Assembly (NCBI RefSeq): GCF_011388215.1
Contig: NZ_CP049989.1
Location: 1,116,001-1,180,000, forward strand
Length of the DNA stretch: 64,000 nucleotides
Source of the DNA: Hydrogenophaga crocea
Lineage (GTDB): Bacteria > Pseudomonadota > Gammaproteobacteria > Burkholderiales > Burkholderiaceae_C
Direction of reading: 5' to 3'
In this document: positions 7,837 through 14,742 of the stretch, piece by piece
Layout of the letters: each line of letters starts with the position of its first letter
Numbering within the stretch: the stretch's first letter is position 1
Made by a program: the position numbers and the translations under genes
The notes under the pieces: model-generated
What the model was told of the DNA's origin: nothing
Database searches by the model: none
The model's input: the letters and a program-made list of their open reading frames with translations, nothing else

Positions 7837-9297
7837 ATGCCCCTGTTCCTTTCGCCTGTCTGCAATGGGCAGATTTTTGACGCCAACGGCGATCCGCTGA
7901 CGGGCGGGAAGATTGAGACGTACTTGGCCGGTTCGTCTACTCCGGCTGCGACCTATGTTGACGACACGGGCAGCACGCCCCAGTCCAACCCGATCATCCT
8001 GAACTCGCTGGGATACCCCACCCTCGGCCCTATTTGGCTGACCGGCGGTGTTTCGTACAAGTTCGTCATCAAAGACGCAAGCAACGTCACCCTGCGAACG
8101 ATTGACGATATCTCGGGCGTCAACGATGCGTCGGTGAGTCAATCGGAATGGGTGGCCTCCGGTTTTACCCCGACCTACATCAGCGCTACCTCGTTCTCGG
8201 TGCCTGGCGACCAAACCGCAATTCTCCAGATCAATCGTCGTCTGCGAACTACAAACACCTCTGGCTTTGTCTACTCGACTATTAGCAACTCGGTGTTTGC
8301 TGCGGGCAGCACAACGGTTACGGTTTCCAACGACTCAGCCACGCTAGACCCCGGACTTACCGTGGTTGAGTACGGCTTGCTTGGCGCAAAAAACCCATCA
8401 ATTCCAACCCTCCAAAGCAGCCAGATTGCAGATAAGGCCGTGACGTTTGCAAAGATGCAAGACGTCTCTTCGCTGTCAATATTTGGACGCACTGCATCGG
8501 GTTCCGGCTCGGCTTCGGCCCTTACTCCAGCGCAATCTGCACAGATTCTTACAAGCAAAGTTCAACCAATCACGGCATCTGTTTCTTCAAACGCTCTGAC
8601 GGTCACCATCAATCCGACCACGCTTGATTTTCGCAGCGCAACACTTGGAAGTGGGGCAGTCGATACGGTCAGCATACCTGCCCCCATTTCGTTGACCGTA
8701 TCTAACGGCTCAACTCTTGGAACGACCAACGCAACTTTAGCGAGACTAGCGGTCTTGGCGATCAACAACGCTGGCACTGCCGAGGTTGCCATCATCAACC
8801 TTGCCGGCGGTCAAAGCATTGACGAAACGGGCCTTATCAGCACCACAGCCGAAGGTGGGGTGGGCGCTGCGGATTCCGCCTCTGTCTTTTACAGCGCCGT
8901 AGCCAGGACAAACGTCCCATACCGATTGGTCGGCTACATCGAGAGCACTCAAGCCACTGCCGGCACTTGGGCTACTTCTCCCAGCGCTATTCAAGGCATT
9001 GGAGGCCTTGCTTTGCTGATGTGGCTCATGGGCTACGGGCAGACTTGGCAAACCGTTAGCCGCTCGTTTGGAACGCCCTATACCAACAGCACCGGACGTC
9101 GAATTACGGTTGCAGTAACCGGTGGTTCGGTGAGTGCCGGCACTTTGGTGGTGGTGGTATCTGGCGTAACGATTGCGGACATAGGGCAACCGGCAGGAGA
9201 TTCGATCCGCCCGTTTGTTTGCTTTGAAGTGCCCCCGGGTGCCACTTACACCGTATCTGGAACTTCCGGATTCCAGTCTTGGGCGGAACTTCGCTGA
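7837..9297 (+). CDS. Tail fibre / receptor-binding protein
   Basis: This 486-aa protein begins with a compact domain (PVCNGQIFDANGDPLTGGKIETYLAG) typical of the particle-binding head of podovirus fibres and spikes. The middle is a Ser/Thr/Val/Ala-rich beta region. The C-terminus (GYGQTWQTVSRSFGTPYTNSTGRRITVAV) resembles a domain repeated at the ends of many phage tail fibres that bind host surface sugars. It starts at ATG 7837 with GGAG at 7826-7829. It should define host range. No collagen-like repeat or chaperone auto-cleavage motif is seen. Confidence 0.8.
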   Translation: MPLFLSPVCNGQIFDANGDPLTGGKIETYLAGSSTPAATYVDDTGSTPQSNPIILNSLGYPTLGPIWLTGGVSYKFVIKDASNVTLRTIDDISGVNDASVSQSEWVASGFTPTYISATSFSVPGDQTAILQINRRLRTTNTSGFVYSTISNSVFAAGSTTVTVSNDSATLDPGLTVVEYGLLGAKNPSIPTLQSSQIADKAVTFAKMQDVSSLSIFGRTASGSGSASALTPAQSAQILTSKVQPITASVSSNALTVTINPTTLDFRSATLGSGAVDTVSIPAPISLTVSNGSTLGTTNATLARLAVLAINNAGTAEVAIINLAGGQSIDETGLISTTAEGGVGAADSASVFYSAVARTNVPYRLVGYIESTQATAGTWATSPSAIQGIGGLALLMWLMGYGQTWQTVSRSFGTPYTNSTGRRITVAVTGGSVSAGTLVVVVSGVTIADIGQPAGDSIRPFVCFEVPPGATYTVSGTSGFQSWAELR

Positions 9298-9311
9298 CGG
9301 GAAGCACTGAC

Positions 9312-9632
9312 ATGGACATCGACCCTCAAGACGCCTTCAAGGTAGCCCGTTCGCCATTTCTGATCGGCCTGCTGGGTGGTGTAGTTGCGCTTCGCACGGT
9401 GCCCGGAGCTTCGTGGGGTGAGCGGGCAGTGAACGCGGTCAGCGCCTCGATGCTGGCTGGCTTCTTCTCGCCGGCCATCGCCGAGTACTTCGGCCTGACA
9501 ACCCCTGCAATGCAAAGCGCGACCGCCTTTGCGGTAGGGCTGTTCGGGTTAAACGCTGTGGCCTTGGTGGTCGCCTACATCAAGTCCATCGACCTCTCAA
9601 AAGTCCTTCCGTTCGGAAAGAAAGGGGAGTGA
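9312..9632 (+). CDS. Putative holin (106 aa)
   Basis: This small membrane protein has about three hydrophobic stretches (SPFLIGLLGGVVALRTV, AVNAVSASMLAGFFSPAIAEYF, ATAFAVGLFGLNAVALVVAYI) and a charged C-terminus (FGKKGE). That is the pattern of holins that open the inner membrane for the endolysin. ATG 9312 is preferred over an upstream GTG at 9279 because the latter lies in the tail fibre gene. It is first in the lysis cassette, one base before a second membrane protein. Holin function is inferred from topology and position. Confidence 0.6.
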   Translation: MDIDPQDAFKVARSPFLIGLLGGVVALRTVPGASWGERAVNAVSASMLAGFFSPAIAEYFGLTTPAMQSATAFAVGLFGLNAVALVVAYIKSIDLSKVLPFGKKGE

Positions 9633-9633
9633 C

Positions 9634-9933
9634 ATGGACGCGCTGCTCTACGTGTACGGCATGGTTTCCATGGTCTGCGCGGTGTGCCTCGGGTGGGTGG
9701 TTCTCCACCCCGACATTCATGAAGGGCCAATCATCAAAACCGGCTTGGTGACGATGATCTTTTCCCTCGCTGCAACCGGCTATCACGGCATATCCATGTC
9801 GCAGAACTGGAGCGCGATGCTGACCGCCTCGGTCACGACAAGTCTGGGTCTGTTGGCAGTGATCCTCGGAATCATCGTGAGGAAGCACAACAGGGGAACG
9901 TGGGTCAGCGCAACCGATTGGGGTGAGCCATGA
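9634..9933 (+). CDS. Small membrane protein of lysis cassette (holin or antiholin)
   Basis: This 99-aa protein has three predicted membrane segments (LYVYGMVSMVCAVCLGWVVL, IIKTGLVTMIFSLAATGYHG, VTTSLGLLAVILGIIV) and a basic then polar tail (RKHNRGTWVSATDWGEP). It lies between the first holin candidate and the endolysin, overlapping the endolysin start by four bases. Paired small membrane proteins at this site often act as holin and antiholin; which is which cannot be said here. Confidence 0.6.
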   Translation: MDALLYVYGMVSMVCAVCLGWVVLHPDIHEGPIIKTGLVTMIFSLAATGYHGISMSQNWSAMLTASVTTSLGLLAVILGIIVRKHNRGTWVSATDWGEP

Positions 9934-10430
9934 TCCCCGACACCGTAGCCCAAGCGGTCAACAAGGCCATGTACATGCTGCCCGCTCAGATGGCAAGCGA
10001 GCAGGCAAGGGTGATGGTCTACGCCATCGGGCTACAGGAGTCCCGCTTTCTCCACCGTCGCCAGATGATCGAACGCGACGGCAAGCTGATCCCAGAAGGT
10101 CCGGCCAAAGGGTATTGGCAGTTTGAGCGCGGAGGCGGGTGCAAGGGCGTTCTGACCCACGGGGCCTCTCGGTACTGGATGAACCACCTTTGCAATGCAA
10201 GGCACGTTCAGCCCGATTCCCTGTCCCTGTGGAACGCCATCGAGTTTGACGACGTTCTTGCCGCTGGCGCTGCCCGGCTTCTGCTGTTCACCGATCCCTT
10301 CCGCCTTCCGGCCATTGGTGATGAACAGGGGGCGTGGGACTTGTACGTCAGGGTTTGGCGACCTGGCAAGCCTCACCGGGATACGTGGAACAACCTGTAC
10401 GGCTCTGCCGTGTCAAAGGTGATTGGATGA
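9930..10430 (+). CDS. Endolysin, lysozyme / transglycosylase-like
   Basis: This 166-aa protein has a lysozyme-like fold signature: the probable catalytic glutamate in IGLQESRFL (Glu37) and a downstream GYWQFERGGG motif like the GxxQ(F) strand of lytic transglycosylases. It would cut the glycan chain of host peptidoglycan after holin triggering. There is no signal peptide, consistent with holin dependence. It overlaps the preceding membrane protein (ATGA-like) and the following Rz gene (ATGA). Length suits a single-domain phage lysozyme. Confidence 0.7.
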   Translation: MIPDTVAQAVNKAMYMLPAQMASEQARVMVYAIGLQESRFLHRRQMIERDGKLIPEGPAKGYWQFERGGGCKGVLTHGASRYWMNHLCNARHVQPDSLSLWNAIEFDDVLAAGAARLLLFTDPFRLPAIGDEQGAWDLYVRVWRPGKPHRDTWNNLYGSAVSKVIG

Positions 10431-10996
10431 ACGCCATCGCCGCACTGTTCGGCTTCATCCCCGGCTGGATATGGGCCGCGATCTGCGCAGGGGCTATCGC
10501 CACATCCTGCACTCAGACGATGAGGCTTGAGCACGAACAGGCCAAGCACGCAGGCACCCGGGCAGAGTTTTCCGAGTACCGGGCAGACATCGAGCGGCAA
10601 AGAGCCGAAGCCATCCAACAAGCCCGCCAACGCGAACAGGAGCTAGCCGATGCAGCTACGCAAGCCCAAGCCCAAGCCGACGCCCTTCGTCAGCAGCTCG
10701 ACCGTGATCGCGTTGCTTCTGGTGTGGCTTCTCAGCGGTTGCGTGACGCAGCCCAAACAGCCGCCCTCAATGCCGCCGGAGCCTGTTCGGTTGCAACCTC
10801 TGCCGCAGTCCGCGATTCAGCCGCAGCTTCCGCCCGAGTGCTCGCCAACGTGCTTGCAGAACTTGACGACCGAGCGGGAGCGTTGGCAGACCTTGCTGAC
10901 CGGAGCCGAGCCGCAGGGCTCCAGTGCCAAACCCTCTACGACGCAGCGGTGAAGGCAACCGGGATAAACCGCAGTAACACCGATAAACCCCGGTAA
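10427..10996 (+). CDS. Rz-like inner-membrane spanin
   Basis: This 189-aa protein has one N-terminal membrane segment (FIPGWIWAAICAGAIATSC) followed by a long charged coiled coil rich in Gln, Arg and Ala up to about residue 110, then a helical C-terminus with two cysteines. This is the i-spanin layout: it spans the periplasm and, with Rz1, fuses the two membranes at the last step of lysis. The ATG at 10,427 overlaps the endolysin stop. A complete o-spanin gene lies inside it in another frame, which supports the call. Confidence 0.8.
   Translation: MNAIAALFGFIPGWIWAAICAGAIATSCTQTMRLEHEQAKHAGTRAEFSEYRADIERQRAEAIQQARQREQELADAATQAQAQADALRQQLDRDRVASGVASQRLRDAAQTAALNAAGACSVATSAAVRDSAAASARVLANVLAELDDRAGALADLADRSRAAGLQCQTLYDAAVKATGINRSNTDKPR
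10650..10952 (+). CDS. Rz1-like outer-membrane spanin lipoprotein, embedded in Rz
   Basis: This 100-aa lipoprotein is encoded entirely within the Rz gene in a different frame. It has a basic N-terminus, a hydrophobic stretch and a lipobox (WLLSGC), then a proline-rich mature part (TQPKQPPSMPPEPVRLQP). AGGAG at 10,638-10,642 lies seven bases before the ATG. Lipid-anchored, proline-rich and embedded is the classical Rz1 design, so it should pair with the surrounding gene product to disrupt the outer membrane. Confidence 0.85.
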   Translation: MQLRKPKPKPTPFVSSSTVIALLLVWLLSGCVTQPKQPPSMPPEPVRLQPLPQSAIQPQLPPECSPTCLQNLTTERERWQTLLTGAEPQGSSAKPSTTQR

Positions 10997-11003
10997 CTTC
11001 ACT

Positions 11004-11057
11004 TGATTTCTATACACATCACCCCCGACATGCACAGATTTCGCTGATTTCTAGACA
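11004..11057. repeat. Imperfect 13-bp direct repeat
   Basis: TGATTTCTATACA (11,004-11,016) recurs as TGATTTCTAGACA (11,045-11,057), 41 bp apart, in the short AT-rich gap after the lysis cassette. The second copy overlaps a small inverted repeat, AGACA-GGT-TGTCT. The pair could be a promoter or protein-binding region near the prophage end; no function can be assigned. Confidence 0.5.
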
Positions 11058-11092
11058 GGTTGTCTCCTGTGGCTTCGCTCAGTTGCCACTTA

Positions 11093-11119
11093 CCCCCGGG
11101 CTTCGGCTCGGGGGCTTTT
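11093..11119 (+). terminator. Terminator of phage lysis operon
   Basis: A 9-bp GC-rich stem (11,093-11,101 with 11,106-11,114) with a TTCG tetraloop is followed by CTTTTCTC. It closes the late operon and stands directly against the 3' end of the convergent lipoprotein gene. Confidence 0.8.
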
Positions 11120-11120
11120 C

Positions 11121-11744
11121 TCATTTCAGCATGTCCGCGATGCACGCTGCCAGACGGTTTGCCTTGATGGCGTAGCCCTCGGGGGTGGGGTGGATACCGT
11201 CAGCCAAAGGCACGCGGGGCTGGGCGCAGAAGTAGACCCCGGTATGGCTGGCGACCTCCCGCATGGCTGCGCGGCGCTTCTCAAAAGCCTCAACGTCGAA
11301 CTTGAGGGCGTCCATCAGGGGCGTTCGGGTTTCGCCTGCCGGGTTGGGTTCCTCCAGCATCACGACCAGCCCCGCAGCCTGCGCGACCTCCACCAGCGTT
11401 TTCAGGTTCTGGCGGTACTCGCTCAGGGGATATCCCCGGCTGTTGATGCCGTGGTTGATGACGACGATTCGGGCGCTCTCGCGCTTGACCATCTCGGCCC
11501 ATGCGTAGTTGCGGCCATCGGTCCCGGCGAGTAGCTGTTGCTCGTTCGTCCCGCTGACGCCCCGGTTGTAGACCATTGCACCCGGGCGGCTGGCTGCGTG
11601 GGGTTGGCCTTGGGCTTCTTGGGTGCTGTCACCGTAGGCGGAGACCAGATAGCCCCCGGTCGGTTCGGGCTGCGTGGGGATGGTAGAGCCTCCACCGCCA
11701 CAAGCTGCAAGCAGCAGGGCGGTAAGATAGACGATTGCCTTCAA
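11121..11744 (-). CDS. SGNH/GDSL-family hydrolase lipoprotein (prophage moron)
   Basis: This 207-aa protein starts at TTG 11,744, six bases after AGAGG. That start gives a compact lipoprotein signal, MKAIVYLTALLLAAC, with the lipidated cysteine at residue 15, followed by a Gly/Pro linker. SGNH motifs follow: the nucleophile block AYGDST (Ser40), a glycine block NRGVSGT, an asparagine block INHGIN and a C-terminal DGIHPTPEGY carrying the Asp and His. It is an esterase or acyl hydrolase expected at the envelope. Its reversed orientation at the prophage end marks it as a likely lysogeny-expressed moron that could modify surface glycans, though the substrate is unknown. Confidence 0.8.
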   Translation of the reverse strand: MKAIVYLTALLLAACGGGGSTIPTQPEPTGGYLVSAYGDSTQEAQGQPHAASRPGAMVYNRGVSGTNEQQLLAGTDGRNYAWAEMVKRESARIVVINHGINSRGYPLSEYRQNLKTLVEVAQAAGLVVMLEEPNPAGETRTPLMDALKFDVEAFEKRRAAMREVASHTGVYFCAQPRVPLADGIHPTPEGYAIKANRLAACIADMLK

Positions 11745-11912
11745 GGTGGACCTCTTGACGTTGGTTGAACGTCCGAAGTCGCCATCCCTTCCCCGCAAAA
11801 ATCCCCCGAAATCTCGGGAAACCTAGGCGTTTAGCGGGTTGGCGACCCCGGTTCGAGGCACCAACGCCAGGTCACTGCAGGTCTATGCCGGCCACGCCGG
11901 TGGAGTGAGTTC

Positions 11913-12536
11913 ATGAGCAGCCGATACGACGCCCCTTTCGAGATCCACGTGCATGGTGACGTGCCGCTGCGCGAGGATGTGGTGTTCGAGCAGATCCAGG
12001 AGGCGCTCAAGGCCTTGTGGCAGTACGCGGGCGGCCGCTCGCTCGCGGCGGTGGCCGAGAGCAGTTACGAAGACGAACCCGGCATCCGCTTCGACGCCGA
12101 CAGCCACACGCTGCAGATCTGCTGGACCGTGCCGGGCGACGAGGACTTCCGCCAGGCCATCGAAGACGCCTGCATGGGCCTCAACGAGATCGCATCGGCC
12201 GGCGCGCCGCTCGAGGTGTCCTTCTACGACACCGAGTACGACGAAGAAGACGAAGAGAACACCGAAGAAGCTCGCGACGATTTCCTGATGTGCTTCGTGG
12301 GCCCCACGCCCGCGGCCATCATGCAGGTGCAGCGCGACTTGCTGGTGCAGGACGTGGTGCAGGTGATGGAGCGTCACTTCGATGCGTCCGAACTCGGCGA
12401 GGTCGTGGCCTCGATCGACAAGCTCTTCACCCAGCGCTTCGACGCGCTCGTGAACTCGATGCAGCTGGGCAAGCCACCGCGCGGCCACGGCCCCTCGGGC
12501 CACGGCGGCCCGCGCAAGCCGCGCCACCTGCACTGA
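11913..12536 (+). CDS. Conserved hypothetical acidic protein
   Basis: This 207-aa cytoplasmic protein is the first gene with host-like codon use. It has a beta-alpha N-terminus (FEIHVHGDVPLREDVVFEQIQEALKALW), a highly acidic stretch in the middle (YDEEDEENTEEARDD), a helical region (QVMERHFDASELGEVVASIDKLFTQRFDALV) and a Gly/His/Pro/Arg tail. GGAG lies just before the ATG. No family function is known to me. It adjoins the prophage end, so the integration site is probably just upstream of this gene. Confidence 0.7.
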   Translation: MSSRYDAPFEIHVHGDVPLREDVVFEQIQEALKALWQYAGGRSLAAVAESSYEDEPGIRFDADSHTLQICWTVPGDEDFRQAIEDACMGLNEIASAGAPLEVSFYDTEYDEEDEENTEEARDDFLMCFVGPTPAAIMQVQRDLLVQDVVQVMERHFDASELGEVVASIDKLFTQRFDALVNSMQLGKPPRGHGPSGHGGPRKPRHLH

Positions 12537-12612
12537 CGGCCAGCACCCCCGCCGCGCAGCCCGACTAGACTCGCGGGCATCGCGCGAGCGTCGCGCTGCT
12601 GCCGGAGTGTGC

Positions 12613-13917
12613 ATGGCCTTCTTCTCCACCGACGCCCTCAACCCTGGCGTGCGCAAGCGCGAGGTGTTCGGCTGGGCGATGTACGACTTCGCGAACTCGG
12701 GCTACACCACGGTGGTGCTCACCGCGGTGTTCGCGGCCTACTTCGTCGGCGCGGTGGCCGACGGGGCCGACTGGGCCACCTTCGCGTGGACCGCGGCGCT
12801 CAGCGTGTCGCACCTGATCGTGATGTTCACCATGCCCGCGCTCGGCGCCTGGGCCGACCGCAACGCGGCCAAGAAGCGCCTGCTCATGCTCACCACCGTG
12901 GGCTGCGTGGCCTGCACGGCGGGGCTGGCGCTGGTGCAGCCCGGCGCGGTCGCGCTGGGTGTGCTGCTCATCATCGCCTCCAACGTGTGTTTCGCCTGGG
13001 GCGAGTCGCTGGTGGCGGCCTTTCTGCCCGAGCTCGCGCGGCCGCAGGCCATGGGCCGTGTGAGCGGCTGGGGCTGGAGCCTGGGCTATGTGGGCGGCAT
13101 GCTCACGCTGGGCCTGTGCCTGGGCTATGTGCTGTGGGCGCAGGCGCAGGGGCAGAAGGGGGCGCAGTTCGTGCCCGTCACCATGATCGTCACGGCCGCG
13201 ATGTTCGGCCTGGCCTCGCTGTTCACGCTCGGCCTGCTGCGTGAGCGCGCCGAGCCCCAGCCGGGCCGCGAAGGCGGCTGGCGCGCGTCGCTGCGGCAGT
13301 TGCTCGCCACCTTCCGCCAGGCGCGCCACTACCGCGACTTCATGTGGCTGCTGGCCTGCACCGCGGCCTACCAGGGCGGCGTGGCGGTGGCGGTGGCGCT
13401 GGCCGCGATCTACGCCGAGCAGGTGATCGGTTTCGCGCAGCAGGAAACCATGGTGCTGATCTTCGTGCTCAACCTCGCGGCCATGGCCGGTGCGTTCGCC
13501 TTCGGCTACGGCCAGGACCGCCTGGGCCACAAGCTCGCGCTGAGCCTCACGCTGCTGGGCTGGATCGCCACCTGCATCATCGCGGCCCTCAGCACCACCA
13601 AAGGCCAGTTCTGGTGGGCCGCGGCCATCGCCGGCCTGTGCATGGGCTCCAGCCAGTCGGCCGGCCGGGCGATGGCGGGCATGCTGGCGCCGCCCGCGCA
13701 GCTCGCCGAGTTCTTCGGCCTCTGGACCTTTGCCACGCGCGTGGCGAGCATCGTGGGCCCGCTGAGCTACGGGGCCATCACCTGGATGACCGGGGGCAAC
13801 CAGCGGCTGGCGATCGTGTCGACGGCGCTGATGTTCGTGGTTGGTCTGGCCCTGCTGCTGCCGATCGACATGCGGCGCGGCCGCGACGCCGCGCTTACGG
13901 CGCCGCCCGCGCGCTGA
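12613..13917 (+). CDS. UMF1-family MFS transporter
   Basis: This 434-aa permease has about twelve membrane segments. The N-terminal VFGWAMYDFANSGY motif is the hallmark of the UMF1 family (related to fungal Atg22), and a PALGAWADRNAAKKRLL loop matches the MFS signature between helices 2 and 3. Substrates of bacterial members are largely unknown. ATG 12,613 is chosen over GTG 12,607 because CCGGAG lies six bases before it. It converges with murI, with four bases between stops. Confidence 0.85.
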   Translation: MAFFSTDALNPGVRKREVFGWAMYDFANSGYTTVVLTAVFAAYFVGAVADGADWATFAWTAALSVSHLIVMFTMPALGAWADRNAAKKRLLMLTTVGCVACTAGLALVQPGAVALGVLLIIASNVCFAWGESLVAAFLPELARPQAMGRVSGWGWSLGYVGGMLTLGLCLGYVLWAQAQGQKGAQFVPVTMIVTAAMFGLASLFTLGLLRERAEPQPGREGGWRASLRQLLATFRQARHYRDFMWLLACTAAYQGGVAVAVALAAIYAEQVIGFAQQETMVLIFVLNLAAMAGAFAFGYGQDRLGHKLALSLTLLGWIATCIIAALSTTKGQFWWAAAIAGLCMGSSQSAGRAMAGMLAPPAQLAEFFGLWTFATRVASIVGPLSYGAITWMTGGNQRLAIVSTALMFVVGLALLLPIDMRRGRDAALTAPPAR

Positions 13918-13921
13918 GCGC

Positions 13922-14731
13922 TCAGGCCGCGAAGGCCGGCGGCGCCACCGCCGCTGCCAGACCGAGCCAGTGGTGTGCGGCCTGGGCCAGCGGCTCGGGG
14001 CGGCCGGTGGCGTGCCACACCAGGCCGCCCTGGCCGGCGTCGGCGCGCGGGCCCAGCAGCTGCCGCGCGCGGCGGGCCACGGCCTCGGCCGGGTCTATCC
14101 ATTGCAGCGGGTGCGGCTGTGCAGCCTGCCAGGCGGGCAGGGCAAGCGGGTAGTGGGTGCAGCCCAGCACCACGGTGTCGATGTCCGGCGCTTCGTCGAG
14201 CAGGGCCTGCAGGTGGCTGCGGCACAGCGCCTGTACCTGGGCCTCGTCGCCGCGCTCGATGGCCGCGGCCAGGCCGTCGGCGGGCCGGTCGTGCACGCGC
14301 AGGCCGGGTGCGGCAGCGGCCAGCGTGGTCTGGCGCAGGGCCTGGTAGCGCGCGCTCTGCAGCGTGGCGCGCGTGGCCAGCACGCCCACCGCGCCGCTGC
14401 GCGTGAGCGCCAGGGCCGGGCGCACGGCGGGCTCGATGCCCACGATGGGCAGGTCGGGATGCTCGTGGCGCAGCGCGTCGATGGCGACCGCGGTGGCGGT
14501 GTTGCAGGCGAGCACGAGCAGGTCGAGCGCTCCCTGCGCGCGCCAGCCGCGCACCAGGCCGGCGACGCGTTCGCGCAGCGCGTCGGCTGGACGCTCGCCG
14601 TAGGGCGCCCAGGCGTTGTCGGCGAGGTAGTCGAAGCGCGCGTGCGGCAGGGCCTCGCGCAGCGCACGCAGCACGCTCAGGCCGCCGATGCCGCTGTCGA
14701 AGACGCCGACCGCGGGGCCCCGGGGGTTCAC
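13922..14731 (-). CDS. murI: Glutamate racemase
   Basis: This 269-aa enzyme converts L- to D-glutamate for peptidoglycan. All signatures are present: VGVFDSGIGGLSVL at the N-terminus, the first catalytic cysteine in VLACNTATA and the second in VLGCTHYPL. The start is GTG 14,731, which places GPAVGVFDSG right at the N-terminus as in other family members; no strong ribosome binding site is seen. It lies 11 bases downstream of the fumarase stop, so translation is probably coupled to fumarase. Confidence 0.93.
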   Translation of the reverse strand: MNPRGPAVGVFDSGIGGLSVLRALREALPHARFDYLADNAWAPYGERPADALRERVAGLVRGWRAQGALDLLVLACNTATAVAIDALRHEHPDLPIVGIEPAVRPALALTRSGAVGVLATRATLQSARYQALRQTTLAAAAPGLRVHDRPADGLAAAIERGDEAQVQALCRSHLQALLDEAPDIDTVVLGCTHYPLALPAWQAAQPHPLQWIDPAEAVARRARQLLGPRADAGQGGLVWHATGRPEPLAQAAHHWLGLAAAVAPPAFAA

Positions 14732-14742
14732 GGTGCCGGGGC

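Larger units (their letters stand above)
1..11870. mobile_element. Podovirus-like prophage, right arm (partial)
   Basis: A continuous block of phage late genes runs from the window start to about 11.75 kb: coat, neck (gp4/gp10-like), ejection proteins, tail fibre, holin candidates, endolysin, spanins and a lipoprotein moron. Genes are tightly packed with stop-start overlaps, all on the plus strand except two short minus genes. Third codon positions are visibly less GC-rich than in the host genes that begin at 11,913. Terminase, portal and integrase must lie left of the window or be absent. The right boundary is inferred from the last phage-like gene (start 11,744) and the first host gene; no att repeat could be shown because the left end is not visible. 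Confidence 0.9.

Noticed and set aside
11837..11870. GGTTCGA followed by ACCA, resembling the end of a tRNA gene
   Set aside because: The second half of the T arm and the acceptor stem are missing and nothing upstream folds as a cloverleaf, so it is not a tRNA. It could still be part of an att site.
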